Shown: piece after piece, positions 12,071 through 23,961 of the stretch
Position numbering within the stretch: the stretch's first letter is position 1
Layout of the letters: the number at the start of each line of letters is the position of its first letter
Position numbers and translations under genes: made by a program
Notes under the pieces: generated by a model
The model's input: only the letters and a program-made list of their open reading frames with translations
What the model was told of the DNA's origin: nothing
Database searches by the model: none
Source of the DNA: Erodium maritimum
Lineage: Eukaryota > Streptophyta > Magnoliopsida > Geraniales > Geraniaceae
Assembly: GCA_963921825.1 (NCBI GenBank)
Contig: OY997592.1
Span: forward strand, 57,742,336-57,806,335
Reading direction: 5' to 3'
DNA: 64,000 bases

Positions 12071-13746
12071 TGTTAGTCTTAGTGCCCGTAGTTCAATCAT
12101 AAATGTCCAAATGTATATATCATCATTAGCAATAAGATTAAAGCGGCTTTCTATTACTTATGTGTTGGAGTAATATATCAATGTGATTTCTGATCTATGC
12201 CCACCATGCGAATAGAACCATAGATCAAGATGGATCACACTCGATGGGTCCCTAGTCAATAAAGCTTCACTAGAAGCGACTAGTATGAAAGATGGCTCTT
12301 CATGGCTTACGTTCTGTTAGTCATTGGAATGGGATTCCGGAGTCTGATCATAGATATCATGTGGGACATGATATTGGACGACCCGCCCTGAATATGTGCC
12401 ATAGATTGAGTCATTAACATATTCATTGTCGTAGCTTGTCATGTATCCTTAGACCAAGGAGTCTTTGTGATCACTATGCAGTCAACAACTAAGTTTGACC
12501 TGAGCCTAACGTTGTCCGTAACAGGGCTTCCATAACGGCCAGGATTGGCTTGGGGACGGGTTGCATGAGTGACACGAAAGACGGCTAAGGGATTTATCCC
12601 TCATACTGAGGTATGGGAAAGATATCGGTTCTCGGCCGCTTGATCGAGAGTGACTGAAAGAATAGCATGGCCATGCACATGATACTAGGTATCATATATT
12701 CAGTCATCTCACATATCAAGGAACAGTGATTGAGAATAATAAGGATGACGGCTCTATACCTTATCTCAATCAGGATATCGGAGATAAAAGGATAATGACA
12801 GGGACGACAGAAAGGTTAGAATCGATTGGTTCGATTCGCTATGTAGTGTCAGGCAATACTAAAGTCTCGTTAGTTGCCACTTATATAGGATCAAGTAAAA
12901 TGGGATTTTACGTTGATCTATCGACATGCATAGACCTAAGGGTCACACCGAAGGATGAAACTCATTGACACATTTATGGAGAATGGCCAAAAGAGAGTTG
13001 TCTCGGGACATGACCAAAACTGGGTTTTGGGTCATGTGCCCGTAAGTGAATAGGACATTACGGATCAAGACAAGGCTTGGAGTCTTGGGATTGATCGCGT
13101 TGGATAATGTTGGACATTTCCGGTATGGAAGGCTTCGAGGCGATGAGCACGTCACGGGACCTCGTTGGGAATGGCCATGGGCCATGTTCCAAGAGGCCCA
13201 TGAAAGGCCCATGCAACCAAGGCCCATGGAACTAATTAATCAAATCTTGATTAATTAGTACTAAGTAAGCAAGACAAGGATTAAGGTGTTGGTGATTCAC
13301 CACCTAACCCATCTTGTCTTGCCATACTTAGCACCATACTTGTCTTACTTCACACCATGCTTCACACCTTACTTGTCCTTGATGGTTGTTGATGGTTTAA
13401 GTCATCTTTTTCCTACAACAAATCACAAGACAAGAATAGAAACACAACTTCTCTCCCTCTCACACTACAATTTCGAGTTTGGCACTTTTCCTCCCTCTTG
13501 TTGTGTTCTTGAGTCATCTAAAGAAGAACTACGTGGCTTTGATTCCAATTGGATACGTAGGCGTCTTGGAGACTCAAGCCGATCATCGTTTCTTTGGTGT
13601 TCTCTTCCTTTTCTTGAACTAGTTGGTAAGGAAACATCCATATTGTTTATTCTCTTGTGTATCTAGTATTTGGTAGTGTTCTATGACATGGTCTCGAGTT
13701 ATTTCCGCTGCAAGTATGTGTTCATACACTCCATCGAGACCCAACA
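12071..13746 (+). repeat. Copia-3 5' LTR
   Basis: TGTTAGTCTTAGTGCCCG to GAGACCCAACA. Nearly identical to 19338-21013. The small open frames inside it recur identically in the 3' LTR and are not genes. Confidence 0.95.
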
Positions 13747-15295
13747 GTGGTATCAGAGCCGTGCTACCTTCGGGATTCACAAGAGAACTTTCGGTTTTGC
13801 TTGCTAGTTTCGGTTTTGCATGTTGATTTGCTAAATTGTTTGATAACATGTTTTAAATTCTTGTTTATGGGTTTAATTCATGAAAAATGAATTTTTGAAA
13901 AGTTTATCAAATCTGGAATTTTCGAATTTTTATTTTATTTTTCGGGTCTCGGGAGCGGGACTCTCGGGGAGCCAAAACCGGGACCGAACGGGGCTCCGTT
14001 GGACGGAGCTAGGCCAAGCATGACCATTGGATGGTCAATATGCCGAGCTAAACCGTTTTGTTAGTCATGACGAGTTTGGAACCGTCTTGATGAACTCAAA
14101 AATCAAATGTTCAAAAGTTTCAATTTTGAACGGTTTCGATAAACCGGGTATCAAAAATTTTCGAAACTTGGCAATTAATTAAAACCGGAAAATCACATGA
14201 TGTTTGATAACATTCTTGTTTGATAACACGATGTGTGATGTGATGTTGGCATGGTGTACATAATAGCCCCGAGTTTGATTTAATTATTTATCGCTTTTCA
14301 CGGCCTGCGAGCCGTTAGAGCTAGCGTGTAATTATTTTTTCGAGGTGTGGTCGTCGTACTACTTATTTGTAATATTTATTAATTCCCGACATGCGAGTCG
14401 TGTATTAAATTGTAATATTTTACTCAAGACGAAGAAAGGGCGAAAAGGTCATTTGGTGGCTTCTCGGGTTTTGACATCGGCTTGGAGTCGGTGGAGCTCA
14501 AGAAGCTAGTGGGAGTTAGTTTAGTGGGCTATTATGTACATATTTAACGCTTTATGCTTGGTTTAGTTTTTGCATGATCATTTCTATGTGTTTTAGAATT
14601 GCATGCTTAACTTAATTTACCGAGCATATCACCTCACATGCAAAGATAAAATTGGTTTTAATCATTGTCTGTGAGCCCTTAGAATCGTCATTACATTGGA
14701 TGTAGTTGACGGATTCGAAGGAAGAATTACATTGGATGTAATTGGAGGCATCATTACATTTGGAATGTAGTTGATGTGCTCATCGCATCTAGGATGTGCC
14801 AAAAGTTTAAAACACAACCGGACAAGTAAAAACGGGTCATGTCCGATACCTCCCAATTATCAACACCTTACTACCTCCCCGTCCTATGGGTGTCGTGCGC
14901 ATTAGCGGAGCATCCATGGGAAAGCGGGGTAGTAGGTTTGGACGACATGTGTAGGTGTCGTGCGCATTAGCGGAGCACCCACATAGTGACGGGCCATAGT
15001 TGAAAATTGGTGGACCCGACTACGATTCTCAGCCTGAGGTTGAGCTAGGGTATTAGATAGGGTAAGCCGTGTACATGAGTACATACCCTAGCCAAGAGTC
15101 ACATTGGATGTGATTGGATGGAGTCCTACCTACATAGCTCGATTAAGTGGTGAGCATTAGTTCAGCTTAATCGGGTGAATCAAGGATCTTGGTTTTAGGT
15201 TCTAAAGGTTTAGAATCAATTGGTTGGTGTTTGAACTTGATCTTCATAAAATTTATTCAGTTTACTGATTATATTTTGTTTGTCGTGTAGATCAA
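13747..15295 (+). other. Copia-3 primer-binding site and long untranslated leader
   Basis: The initiator-Met-type primer site is at 13748-13759. About 1.5 kb of leader without a gene follows. It includes short near-repeats around ATTACATTGGATGTA (14692-14770) and GTCGTGCGCATTAGCGGAGC (14891 and 14957). Confidence 0.75.
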
Positions 15296-18200
15296 ATGGT
15301 AAGTACTTCAGCGAACAATAGTAGTTTGTCACTAAAAACCATTCTTGATAGGATCAAGCTAAGTGGGACAAACTACTTGGACTGGGACAGAAACTTGAGG
15401 ATAGTCCTCAAATTCGAGCGCAAAGAATATGTCCTAGACCAGGCTATCCCTGAGGAGCCAACTAATAATGCCATTAGGGCTGTTAAGGATGCATACCAAA
15501 AGCACCTTAGCGATTCTATAGATGTGGCATGTATTATGCTGGGCTGCATGGAGTCTGATCTCCAAGACCAGTTCATGGAGTACTCTGATGACCCCTATAC
15601 TATGATGGGGATCATAAAGGGTATGTTCAAGGAAAGGGCACGTATCGTTAGATACAATGTCCTTAATGAACTTCTCTCCTGCAAAATGTCAGCAGAAGTC
15701 TCCGTGGGTCCTCATGTCCTAAAGATGAAGGGGCATCTCGAACATCTTAATCGACTGGGTCTTAAGATAGAGAACGAGATGGCAGCAGATGTGGTTTTGC
15801 GTTCCCTTCCTCGTTCATATGCTACGTTCGTCATGAACTATCATATGCACGGTATGGACAAGACCATTTCAGAGTTGCATGGAATGTTGGTAACTGCTGA
15901 AAAGAACGTCAAGGATCAGGGATCCAAGGATGTTCTGATGGTCAGACAGGGAAACAATTTCAAGAATAAGGGAACTGTTAGTGGTAAGGGCAAGGCCCCT
16001 ATGCACTTGGCAGGAAAGATGAGGCATCCGAAGCGTCCTAACCCTCCTAGGACCGGGGAGTCCTCAAGGAAGGGGAAGGATGTCGAGAATGTCTGCTTCT
16101 ACTGTCAACAGCCTGGTCACTGGAAGAAAGATTGCAGAAAGTTTCTGGATGATCTGAAGAAAGGCGGCGGGACTGTGCCTTCATCAGGTATTTTCTTTAT
16201 AGAGCTAAATCTCACTACTTCCAAATATTCATGGGTATTGGATACCGGGGCTGAATCTCACATTTGTACTAATGTGCAGTGGCTGGAAGGTAGGAGAAGC
16301 TTGAAGAAGGACGAGGTGGACCTCAGAGTGGGCAACAAGACTAGAGTTGTGGCGACTGTTGTAGGATCCATAAGTTTTCTTTTGCCAAGTGGGCTAGTTT
16401 TTGTTTTGAACAATGTATATTGTGTACCTACTTTCAGTAGGAATATTGTATCTATTTCTTTGTTGGACAAGGAAGGATACAATTTTGATGTTGGAAATGG
16501 GATTTTCAATATTTTATGCAATGATATATTTTATGCTAGCGCCAAAATGGTTGGAGGATTGTACATATTGGATATGGATAACAATGCCTCAAGCTCTATA
16601 TATAATGTAAATACCAAGAGGTCTAAGTCCAATAATTTAGACCAAACTCTTTTATGGCATTGTCGTTTAGGCCACATAAACGAGAAACGCATATCAACAC
16701 TTCACAAGTGTGGACTTCTTAGTCCATTCGAATTTCATTCGATTGATAGATGCGAATCTTGTTTGATGGGAAAACTGACTAAAGCGCCCTTCATCGGTCG
16801 CGGTGAAAGGGCGGGTGACTTATTGGGGCTAATACACTCGGATGTGTGTGGACAATTGAGCACACTTGCCAGGAGGAGTTTTAGCTACTTTATCACATTT
16901 ACTGACGACTTCAGTAGATATGGTTATGTCTATTTGATGAGACATAAGTCTGAAGCTTTTGATAAATTCAAAGAGTTTAAGACTGAAGTAGAAAACCAGC
17001 TCGGGAAAAGTATTAAAGCACTTCGATCAGATCGAGGTGGAGAATACTTGACCACATAGTTTTTAGATCATCTAGCAGAAAGTGGGATCCTTTCGGAATG
17101 GACTCCTCCCGGAACACCACAATTGAATGGTGTGTCCGAACGGAGAAATCGGACTTTATTGGATATGGTCCGGTCCATGATTAGTGGGACTGATCTCCCA
17201 ATCTCTTTCTGGGGTTATGCTCTGGAGACGGCCGCATTCATTTTGAATCGGGCTCCGACGAAGGCTGTGGAAGGGACACCATTTGAGAAATGGCGCGGGA
17301 GAAAGCCCGTTTTGTCCTTCCTGAAGATTTGGGGTTGCGAGGCTTATGTGAAACGTTTAGTTCCGACTAAGCTCGAACCAAGATCTGATAAATGCACCTT
17401 CGTTGGGTATCCCAAAGAAACAATGGGGTACTACTTCTACAAACCCAGCGAGAACACGGTGTTCGTCGCTCGGGGTGGGGTCTTTATGGAAAGGGAGTTT
17501 ATTTCCAAAGACGTCAGTGGGAGGGCTGTACATCTAGAAGAAATTCAGGGTGGTACAGATCCAACTGATCCACTGGACAACCATGTAGAAGAGCCTGAGA
17601 TGGTCGTAGAGCAAGGACCAGTTCCTGCAACAATTCCAGAAGGTCCAAGGCGATCTGAAAGGGTTAGTCGTCCACCTCCGAGATATGGTTACTTTGTGTC
17701 TGGAGGTGACGGTGAGCTTGTGGTGGATCACGATGATCCAGCTACATTTCAGGAAGCTGTGGACGGACCCGACTCTGAGTTATGGCTGGGAGCCATGAGG
17801 GAGGAAATGCAATCCATGTCGGACAACCAAGTCTGGGAACTGGTTGAACCCATCGGTGGTGTAAGAACCATCGGATGCAAATGGATCTTCAAGGTGAAGA
17901 TGGACATGGAAGGTAACCCTCAGACCTACAAAGCCCGACTGGTGGCGAAAGGTTATAGGCAGATCCAAGGGATTGACTATGAGGAAACCTTTTCCCCAGT
18001 GGCTATGGTCAAATCTATCCGAATTCTTCTTGCCATAGCTGCATATCACGATTACGAGATATGGCAAATGGATGTCAAAACCGCTTTCCTAAACGGAAAT
18101 TTGTCGGAGGACATTTATATGTCTCAACCCGAAGGTTTTGTCGATCCGAAGAATAAGGGAAAGATTTGTAATTTGTTGAAATCCATTTATGGGTTGAAAC

Positions 18201-19323
18201 AAGCTTCTCGGAGTTGGAACCTTCGTTTTGATGAAGCTGTAATTGGATTTGGCTTTATCAAGAATGAAGATGAACCTTGCGTTTACAAGAAGGCAAATGG
18301 GGGTATGATTACCTTTCTGGTGTTGTATGTCGATGACATACTACTCATTGGAAACGACATCCCAACCTTGCACGAGACTAAAGCTTGGTTAGGAAAGTGT
18401 TTCTCAATGAAGGACTTAGGCGATGCTGCTTATATCTTAGGGATTAAGATATATAGAGATCGCACCAAGAGGGTCTTGGGTTTAAGTCAAAGCACCTATG
18501 TGAACAAGGTATTGAGTAGGTTCTCAATGTTTGATTCCAAGAAAGGACTCTTACCCGCACGTCATGGCGTTCATCTCAGCAAGACTCAGTGTCCTAAGAC
18601 ACTTGATGAGCTGAAAAGGATGATGCGAATCCCATACGCTTCGGCGGTAGGATCGATCATGTATTCCATGATATGCACGAGACCGGATGTCTCATATGCC
18701 TTGAGTTGTACCAGCAGACATCAGTCTAACCCTGGTGAGGAACACTGGATAGCGGTCAAAGCGATTCTCAAATATTTGAGAAGAACTAAGGACGCGTTTC
18801 TAGTGTACGGGGGAAAAGATGATTCTGAACTAGTTGTTAATGGATATGTAGACGCTAGTGTTTCCAGACAGATCCAGATGACTTTAGAAGTCAGTCAGGA
18901 TATGTGCTCACGCTGAATGGCGGAGCTTTCAGCTGGAAGAGCGTGAAGCAAGACACCGTCGCTGACTCCACGACAGAGGCCGAGTACATAGCGGCTGTAG
19001 AGGCGGCCAAGGAGGCTGTGTGGATTAAGAAGTTCACGGCAGGGTTGGGTGTAATCAAAAACCCATCCAGCCCGGTGAACATATTTTGCGACAACACAGG
19101 GGCTATTGCGCAAGCTAAAGAGCCCAGATCGCATAACAAATCCAAACATGTACTGCGGCGATATCACCTCATCAGAGAGATACTGAACCGAGGCGATGTG
19201 AAGATCACCTATATTGCAACTGATGATAACATAGCCGACCCGTTGACTAAGGCACTATCGTTGCCTAAACATGAGAGGCATGTAAGGTCAATGGGAATAG
19301 ATTGGAGTTTAGATTGGAACTAG
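15296..19323 (+). pseudogene. Copia-3 gag-pol region
   Basis: Ty1/copia polyprotein in the usual order. Gag is at about 15296-16150, with the CCHC knuckle CFYCQQPGHWKKDC. Protease follows around the WVLDTGAESHI motif (about 16230). Integrase has its HHCC region near 16650-16790 and a core to about 17400. Reverse transcriptase (about 17800-18500) carries the YVDD box, and RNase H runs to the end at 19323. It is nearly whole, with about two breaks. Length and domain order match the superfamily. Confidence 0.92.
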
Positions 19324-19337
19324 GGCAAGTGGGAGAT

Positions 19338-21013
19338 TGTTAGTCTTAGTGCCCGTAGTTCAATCATAAATGTCCAAATGTATATATCATCATTAGCAAT
19401 AAGATTAAAGCGGCTTTCTATTACTTATGTGTTGGAGTAATATATCGATGTGATTTCTGATCTATGCCCACCATGCGAATAGAACCATAGATCGAGATGG
19501 ATCACACTCGATGGGTCCCTAGTCAATAAAGCTTCACTAGAAGCGACTAGTATGAAAGATGGCTCTTCATGGCTTACGTTCTGTTAGTCATTGGAATGGG
19601 ATTCCGGAGTCTGATCATAGATATCATGTGGGACATGATATTGGACGACCCGCCCTGAATATGTGCCATAGATTGAGTCATTAACATATTCAGTGTCGTA
19701 GCTTGTCATGTATCCTTAGACCAAGGAGTCTTTGTGATCACTATGCAGTCAACAACTAAGTTTGACCTGAGCCTAACGTTGTCCGTAACAGGGCTTCCAT
19801 AACGGCCAGGATTGGCTTGGGGACGGGTTGCATGAGTGACACGAAAGACGGCTAAGGGATTTATCCCTCATACTGAGGTATGGGAAAGATATCGGTTCTC
19901 GGCCGCTTGATCGAGAATGACTGAAAGAATAGCATGGCCATGCACATGATACTAGGTATCATATATTCAGTCATCTCACATATCAAGGAACAGTGATTGA
20001 GAATAATAAGGATGACGGCTCTATACCTTATCTTAATCAGGATATCGGAGATAAAAGGATAATGACAGGGACGACGGAAAGGTTAGAATCGATTGGTTCG
20101 ATTCGCTATGTAGTGTCAGGCAATACTAAAGTCTCGTTAGTTGCCACTTATATAGGATCAAGTAAAATGAGATTTTACGTTGATCTATCGACATGCATAG
20201 ACCTAAGGGTCACACCGAAGGATGAAACTCATTGACACATTTATGGAGAATGGCCAAAAGAGAGTTGTCTCGGGACATGACCAAAACTGGGTTTTGGGTC
20301 ATGTGCCCGTAAGTGAATAGGACATTACGGATCAAGACAAGGCTTGGAGTCTTGGGATTGATCGCGTTGGATAATGTTGGACATTTCCGGTATGGAAGGC
20401 TTCGAGGCGATGAGCACGTCACGGGACCTCGTTGGGAATGGCCATGGGCCATGTTCCAAGAGGCCCATGAAAGGCCCATGCAACCAAGGCCCATGGAACT
20501 AATTAATCAAATCTTGATTAATTAGTACTAAGTAAGCAAGACAAGGATTAAGGTGTTGGTGATTCACCACCTAACCCATCTTGTCTTGCCATACTTAGCA
20601 CCATACTTGTCTTACTTCACACCATGCTTCACACCTTACTTGTCCTTGATGGTTGTTGATGGTTTAAGTCATCTTTTTCCTACAACAAATCACAAGACAA
20701 GAATAGAAACACAACTTCTCTCCCTCTCACACTACAATTTCGAGTTTGGCACTTTTCCTCCCTCTTGTTGTGTTCTTGAGTCATCTAAAGAAGAACTACG
20801 TGGCTTTGATTCCAATTGGATACGTAGGCGTCTTGGAGACTCAAGCCGACCATCGTTTCTTAAGTGTTCTCTTCCTTTTCTTGAACTAGTTGGTAAGGAA
20901 ACATCCATATTGTTTATTCTCTTGTGTATCTAATATTTGGTAGAATTCTATGACATGGTCTCGAGTTATTTCCGCTGCAAGTATGTGTTCATACCCTCCA
21001 TCGAGACCCAACA
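19338..21013 (+). repeat. Copia-3 3' LTR
   Basis: Same length as the 5' LTR, 14 differences by eye, directly after the polypurine tract and directly before the GTTGG target duplication. Confidence 0.95.
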
Positions 21014-21094
21014 GTTGGTTAGCTTTTGGAGAACTTATACGAGGTAGGGAAAAGTAGCCGGATCTCGGCCCTGACTAGGGAAAGTTAACAGTAG

Positions 21095-21275
21095 AATTGC
21101 ATGTGACACCGGGGTGTCATGGGTTAAGTAGGTTTATCGAATACTAGAAATGCATGTGACACTTGGGGTGTCGTGGGTTAAGTATGTTTATCGAATACTA
21201 GAAATGCATGTGACACTTGGGGTGTCGTGGGTTAAGTAGGTTATCGAAGTTTGGAAATGCATGTGACACTTAGTA
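21095..21275. repeat. Tandem units of about 55-60 bp in LTR-A
   Basis: Three to four units share ATGCATGTGACACTTGGGG and GTCGTGGGTTAAGTAGGTT. They lie inside the right part of LTR-A. Confidence 0.8.
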
Positions 21276-21409
21276 GAGTCGTAGGAGCAGAGAACTTATC
21301 GATGTTAGAATTACTGGAGGCATATGACCATGCCCGGAGGTTGATTGTGAAACTGTTGATATTAGGACTGTTGGAGGCATTGGTTATGCCGGAAGTTGAT
21401 TGTGTATTT

Positions 21410-21870
21410 CGTGTCTTGGGTGGCCATGAGAGCCCGTGTTTTACTGTTGAGTCTTGGGTGGCCATGAGAGCCCGTGTTTGACTGTTGAGTCTTGGGTGGC
21501 CATGAGAGCCCGTACTTTACTGTTGAGTCTTGGGTGGCCATGAGAGCCCGTGTTTGATTGTTGAGTCTTGGGTGGCCATGAGAGCCCGTGTTTGACTGTT
21601 GGTGTCTTGGGAGGCCGTGAGTGCCTATGGGGTTGTTGAACCCGTGTCTTTACTATTGGTTGTCTTGGGAGGCCGTGAGTGCCTGTGGGGTTGTTGAGCC
21701 CGTGAGTTACCGTTGGTGGTTTTGAGTGGCCGTGAGTGCCCGTGGGGTTGTTGAGCCCGTGAGTTGTTGTTGGTGTATCTTGGGAGGCCGTGAGTGCCCG
21801 TGGGGTTGTTGAGTCCGTGTTTTATGGTTGGTGTCTTGGGTGGCCATGAGTGCCGGTGGAGTGCTGAACT
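21410..21870. repeat. GT-rich minisatellite in LTR-A
   Basis: About five units of 38-39 bp (GTCTTGGGTGGCCATGAGAG, then CCCGTGTTTGACTGTTGA) pass into about four longer units with GGAGGCCGTGAGTGCCTGTG and GGGGTTGTTGAGCCCGTGAG. This is internal LTR expansion, not a gene. Confidence 0.85.
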
Positions 21871-22689
21871 TGTGCTGTTGCTGTTTGTTGAACTTTGTTT
21901 GTGATTGTGATTGTGGTTACCTGAGGTTGTGGGCCCGCTTCATTAAACGGGGGTCCTCGATCACACGCGTCTGCATGTTCAGATAGGGTAGGGGGCCCGC
22001 CCGTCAGTAAATGGGTCCTGGCCGCGCGTGTGTGGTTCGGGGTTGTGAGTGTGATAGGTTGACAGCCTGATCCGACTTTGTGTTGAGGAAATGCGACAGG
22101 TCGACCGCCTGACCTGATGAGATCGGTAAAGGGCGTGAGAGAGGTTACTGAGCAGCTGGTTTGCGATCCTTTGTGATCTTGTTTGGTGTTGCGTAGCTTT
22201 CTGTCGTGTCCTTGGAGGAGGTCGTCGATAGTTGTGTCGGGTTTCCATTACGAGTCCGAGTGTTGAGTCTGTTGAGGAAGGTAACAGGTTGTGTGTCAGT
22301 TGAGTACTTGAGTTTGGGGATTGTATTCCCGGTGTTGGGTTTGGTTTTGGTGTTACTGGCATTGTCTGCTAAGTATGCCGTAGTCAGTCTGTTACCTGTG
22401 GTGGTGAGCGAACGCTCACCCCTAGCTTCTTTTCCTACAGGTATCGGTCGCAGGTTGGACTAGGTGAGCTTCTGAAGCTTGAAGAGCTAGGAGCGGGATT
22501 CTGGGTTTTACTTTTGAGTCTAGTGACGGATACCCTATTTTGTCCACTTGTTGGGACTTATTTTGAGTTGTAATTATTATTTTGTTGAAGAAACTGGTAT
22601 TTTAAAGTGATTTAATGGAAAAGGTTTCATAGTGTTTTCTTATTTTAAATGTTCGCGTCCCGAGTTCGGGTTACTGAAATTGGGGCGTG

Positions 22690-22835
22690 ACAGCAGCTCA
22701 ATTGGTGATAGCATCACTCAAGGAAATGCTATAAAGGGTGAGGTCTTCGGTTCAAGTCTCACCAACAACCTAGGTTGGTATTTGTCTGTGGACAATACAC
22801 CAGAGGGGTTGGGGGGGTGTATTGGGGTGCAGACC
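22690..22835 (+). mobile_element. tRNA-derived SINE-like segment
   Basis: AGCTCAATTGG resembles a polymerase III A box, and GGTTCAAGTC about 45 bases later resembles a B box. The pair is spaced as in tRNA, but the arms do not fold into a full tRNA and there is no proper acceptor stem. The body continues into GTGGACAATACACC and G-rich sequence. I see no poly-A tail or target duplication. It abuts the end of LTR-A. Confidence 0.4.
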
Positions 22836-22892
22836 TAACATCGCCGCGCGTGGGGCCCTGTGTGGAACGGCGGGATGTTACAGGATTGGTCG

Positions 22893-22962
22893 CCAGCAAA
22901 CCAAGAACCGCGAACCACGCACCGTAAAAACGGTGCGTGGTTCACGGTTCTTGGTTTGCTGG
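22893..22962. repeat. Near-perfect 33-bp hairpin with AAAA loop
   Basis: The left arm 22893-22925 begins CCAGCAAACCAAGAACC. The right arm 22930-22962 is its reverse complement with one mismatch, and the loop is AAAA. It could be a foldback element, a small RNA precursor or a palindromic repair product. Nothing in the flanks decides between these. Confidence 0.85.
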
Positions 22963-23417
22963 TGCGCGGGCATGTATCACATGATGTGGATACTCTTAGT
23001 CCATAGCCAATTTTTAGTGGTACTATCCGAGATGCACTTGACGGACTACATTGATAAGGATGGACCTGTTGTCCTTAATAGTTCGAACTGTTACGGCAGG
23101 TGCTACCAAGACGCACTAAGGAGCCACCTACGTGGGTGTGATGGTGGGTCGCCATCTATGAAAGACTTGGGCTAAGTCTTTCTACAACACTCATTAGACC
23201 GAGGCAAACACATGTGTCATAAGGCGTATCAATCGAATTTGAACAAGTTCAAGACTTGTTTCACTTGTTCTAAGTAAGTTGTTACCTTACTTTACTACGT
23301 GTCAATTCAAATCGAAAGATATTGACACTTAAGTATCTCGTTCTTCTTGTACTCATAAAATTCTTTATCTTATCTTGTTTTCTATCTCAAATTATTTTAT
23401 TACATGTAGTGGGAGAT
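22963..23417 (+). other. Copia-1 3' untranslated remainder and polypurine tract
   Basis: Carries the GGTACTATCCGAGATGCACTT unit related to the repeats at 9720-10046. It ends in AGTGGGAGAT immediately before the split 3' LTR. No gene. Confidence 0.65.
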
Positions 23418-23751
23418 TGTTGGAATAAATACAACAAAGCCCATTTTTTCAGAAATGCTTTGGGCTTGGCCAAATTAATACTCAATCGATTATTGAATTG
23501 TAGAAGTCAATAACAGTTGGGGTGTCTTTTGTTTCTGAGGTGCGAGAGTGATATTCGACAGTAAAAGGAAACATGAGACCATGTGCTGATCTCTTGGTTA
23601 GTCGAGTATTTAAATTTAATTTTGAGTTACTTAACAAATTACCTTTGTGTCATTGTACTCTCACGCCTATAAATAATAGTTTGTAGGCTCATTAATGCAC
23701 ATATGACATTCATTTATTTTCTCTAAATTTCTACCACTGCCACGTCTTCAC
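23418..23751 (+). repeat. Copia-1 3' LTR, first part
   Basis: TGTTGGAATAAATAC start, clearly related to 4862-5200. It is cut at 23751 by the insertion of copia-2 and continues at 33970. Confidence 0.88.
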
Positions 23752-23961
23752 TGTTAATAATATGACTAAGTCAAAGATGGCCAAGTCTAGTCCAACTCTT
23801 ATCACGTAGCTTATCCCACTGTTACTTGTTGAGACAATATATGAGTTGTTATTTGTTGAGATAAAATAGAAACTTAGTGGTACACGTTCTCTCTTCTTTC
23901 ATGTATATATACAATGGCTCATAATGAATAAAGTACACAACAATTATATCAATTATTCACA
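23752..23961 (+). repeat. Copia-2 5' LTR
   Basis: 210 bp, with TATA-like TATATATACAATGG near 23904. Followed by the initiator-Met primer site. Confidence 0.92.

Larger units (their letters stand above)
12071..21013 (+). mobile_element. Copia-3: young, nearly whole Ty1/copia element
   Basis: It has two LTRs of exactly 1676 bp, a primer site TGGTATCAGAGC (13748-13759), a gag-pol region, a polypurine tract AAGTGGGAGAT (19327-19337), and a perfect 5-bp target duplication GTTGG (12066-12070 and 21014-21018). By eye the LTRs differ at 14 of 1676 positions, about 0.8 percent. At 1.3e-8 substitutions per site per year, a commonly used grass rate, that is about 0.3 million years. It looks nearly whole, with about two breaks. 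Total length is 8943 bp. Confidence 0.93.
10679..22692 (+). mobile_element. LTR-A: gypsy-type solo LTR interrupted by copia-3
   Basis: Left part 10679-12070 starts TGTAATAAGCACTCCCGGTC. Right part 21014-22692 ends GGGGCGTGACA. Without the copia-3 insertion it is about 3.07 kb. The start, the end and the TGAGCG..CGCTCACCCCTA-like block near 22404-22430 match LTR-B (29782-33080), so both are the same LTR family. No internal region is attached. The 5-bp flanks (GGATT and GCAGC) do not match, so one flank was lost or replaced. Its length and ends suit the large LTRs of chromovirus (Tekay/Del-like) elements; the lineage is inference. Confidence 0.65.

Noticed and set aside
12726-13666. Frames of 80-126 codons that occur twice, again at 19993-20933
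   Set aside because: They lie in the two copia-3 LTRs. Duplication is due to the LTRs and not to conserved genes.
22206-22463. 85-codon frame in LTR-A
   Set aside because: GT-rich LTR minisatellite edge read in frame; no counterpart in LTR-B.
22690-22770. Possible tRNA gene
   Set aside because: A-box and B-box words are present, but the acceptor and anticodon stems do not pair. A SINE-like relic fits better.
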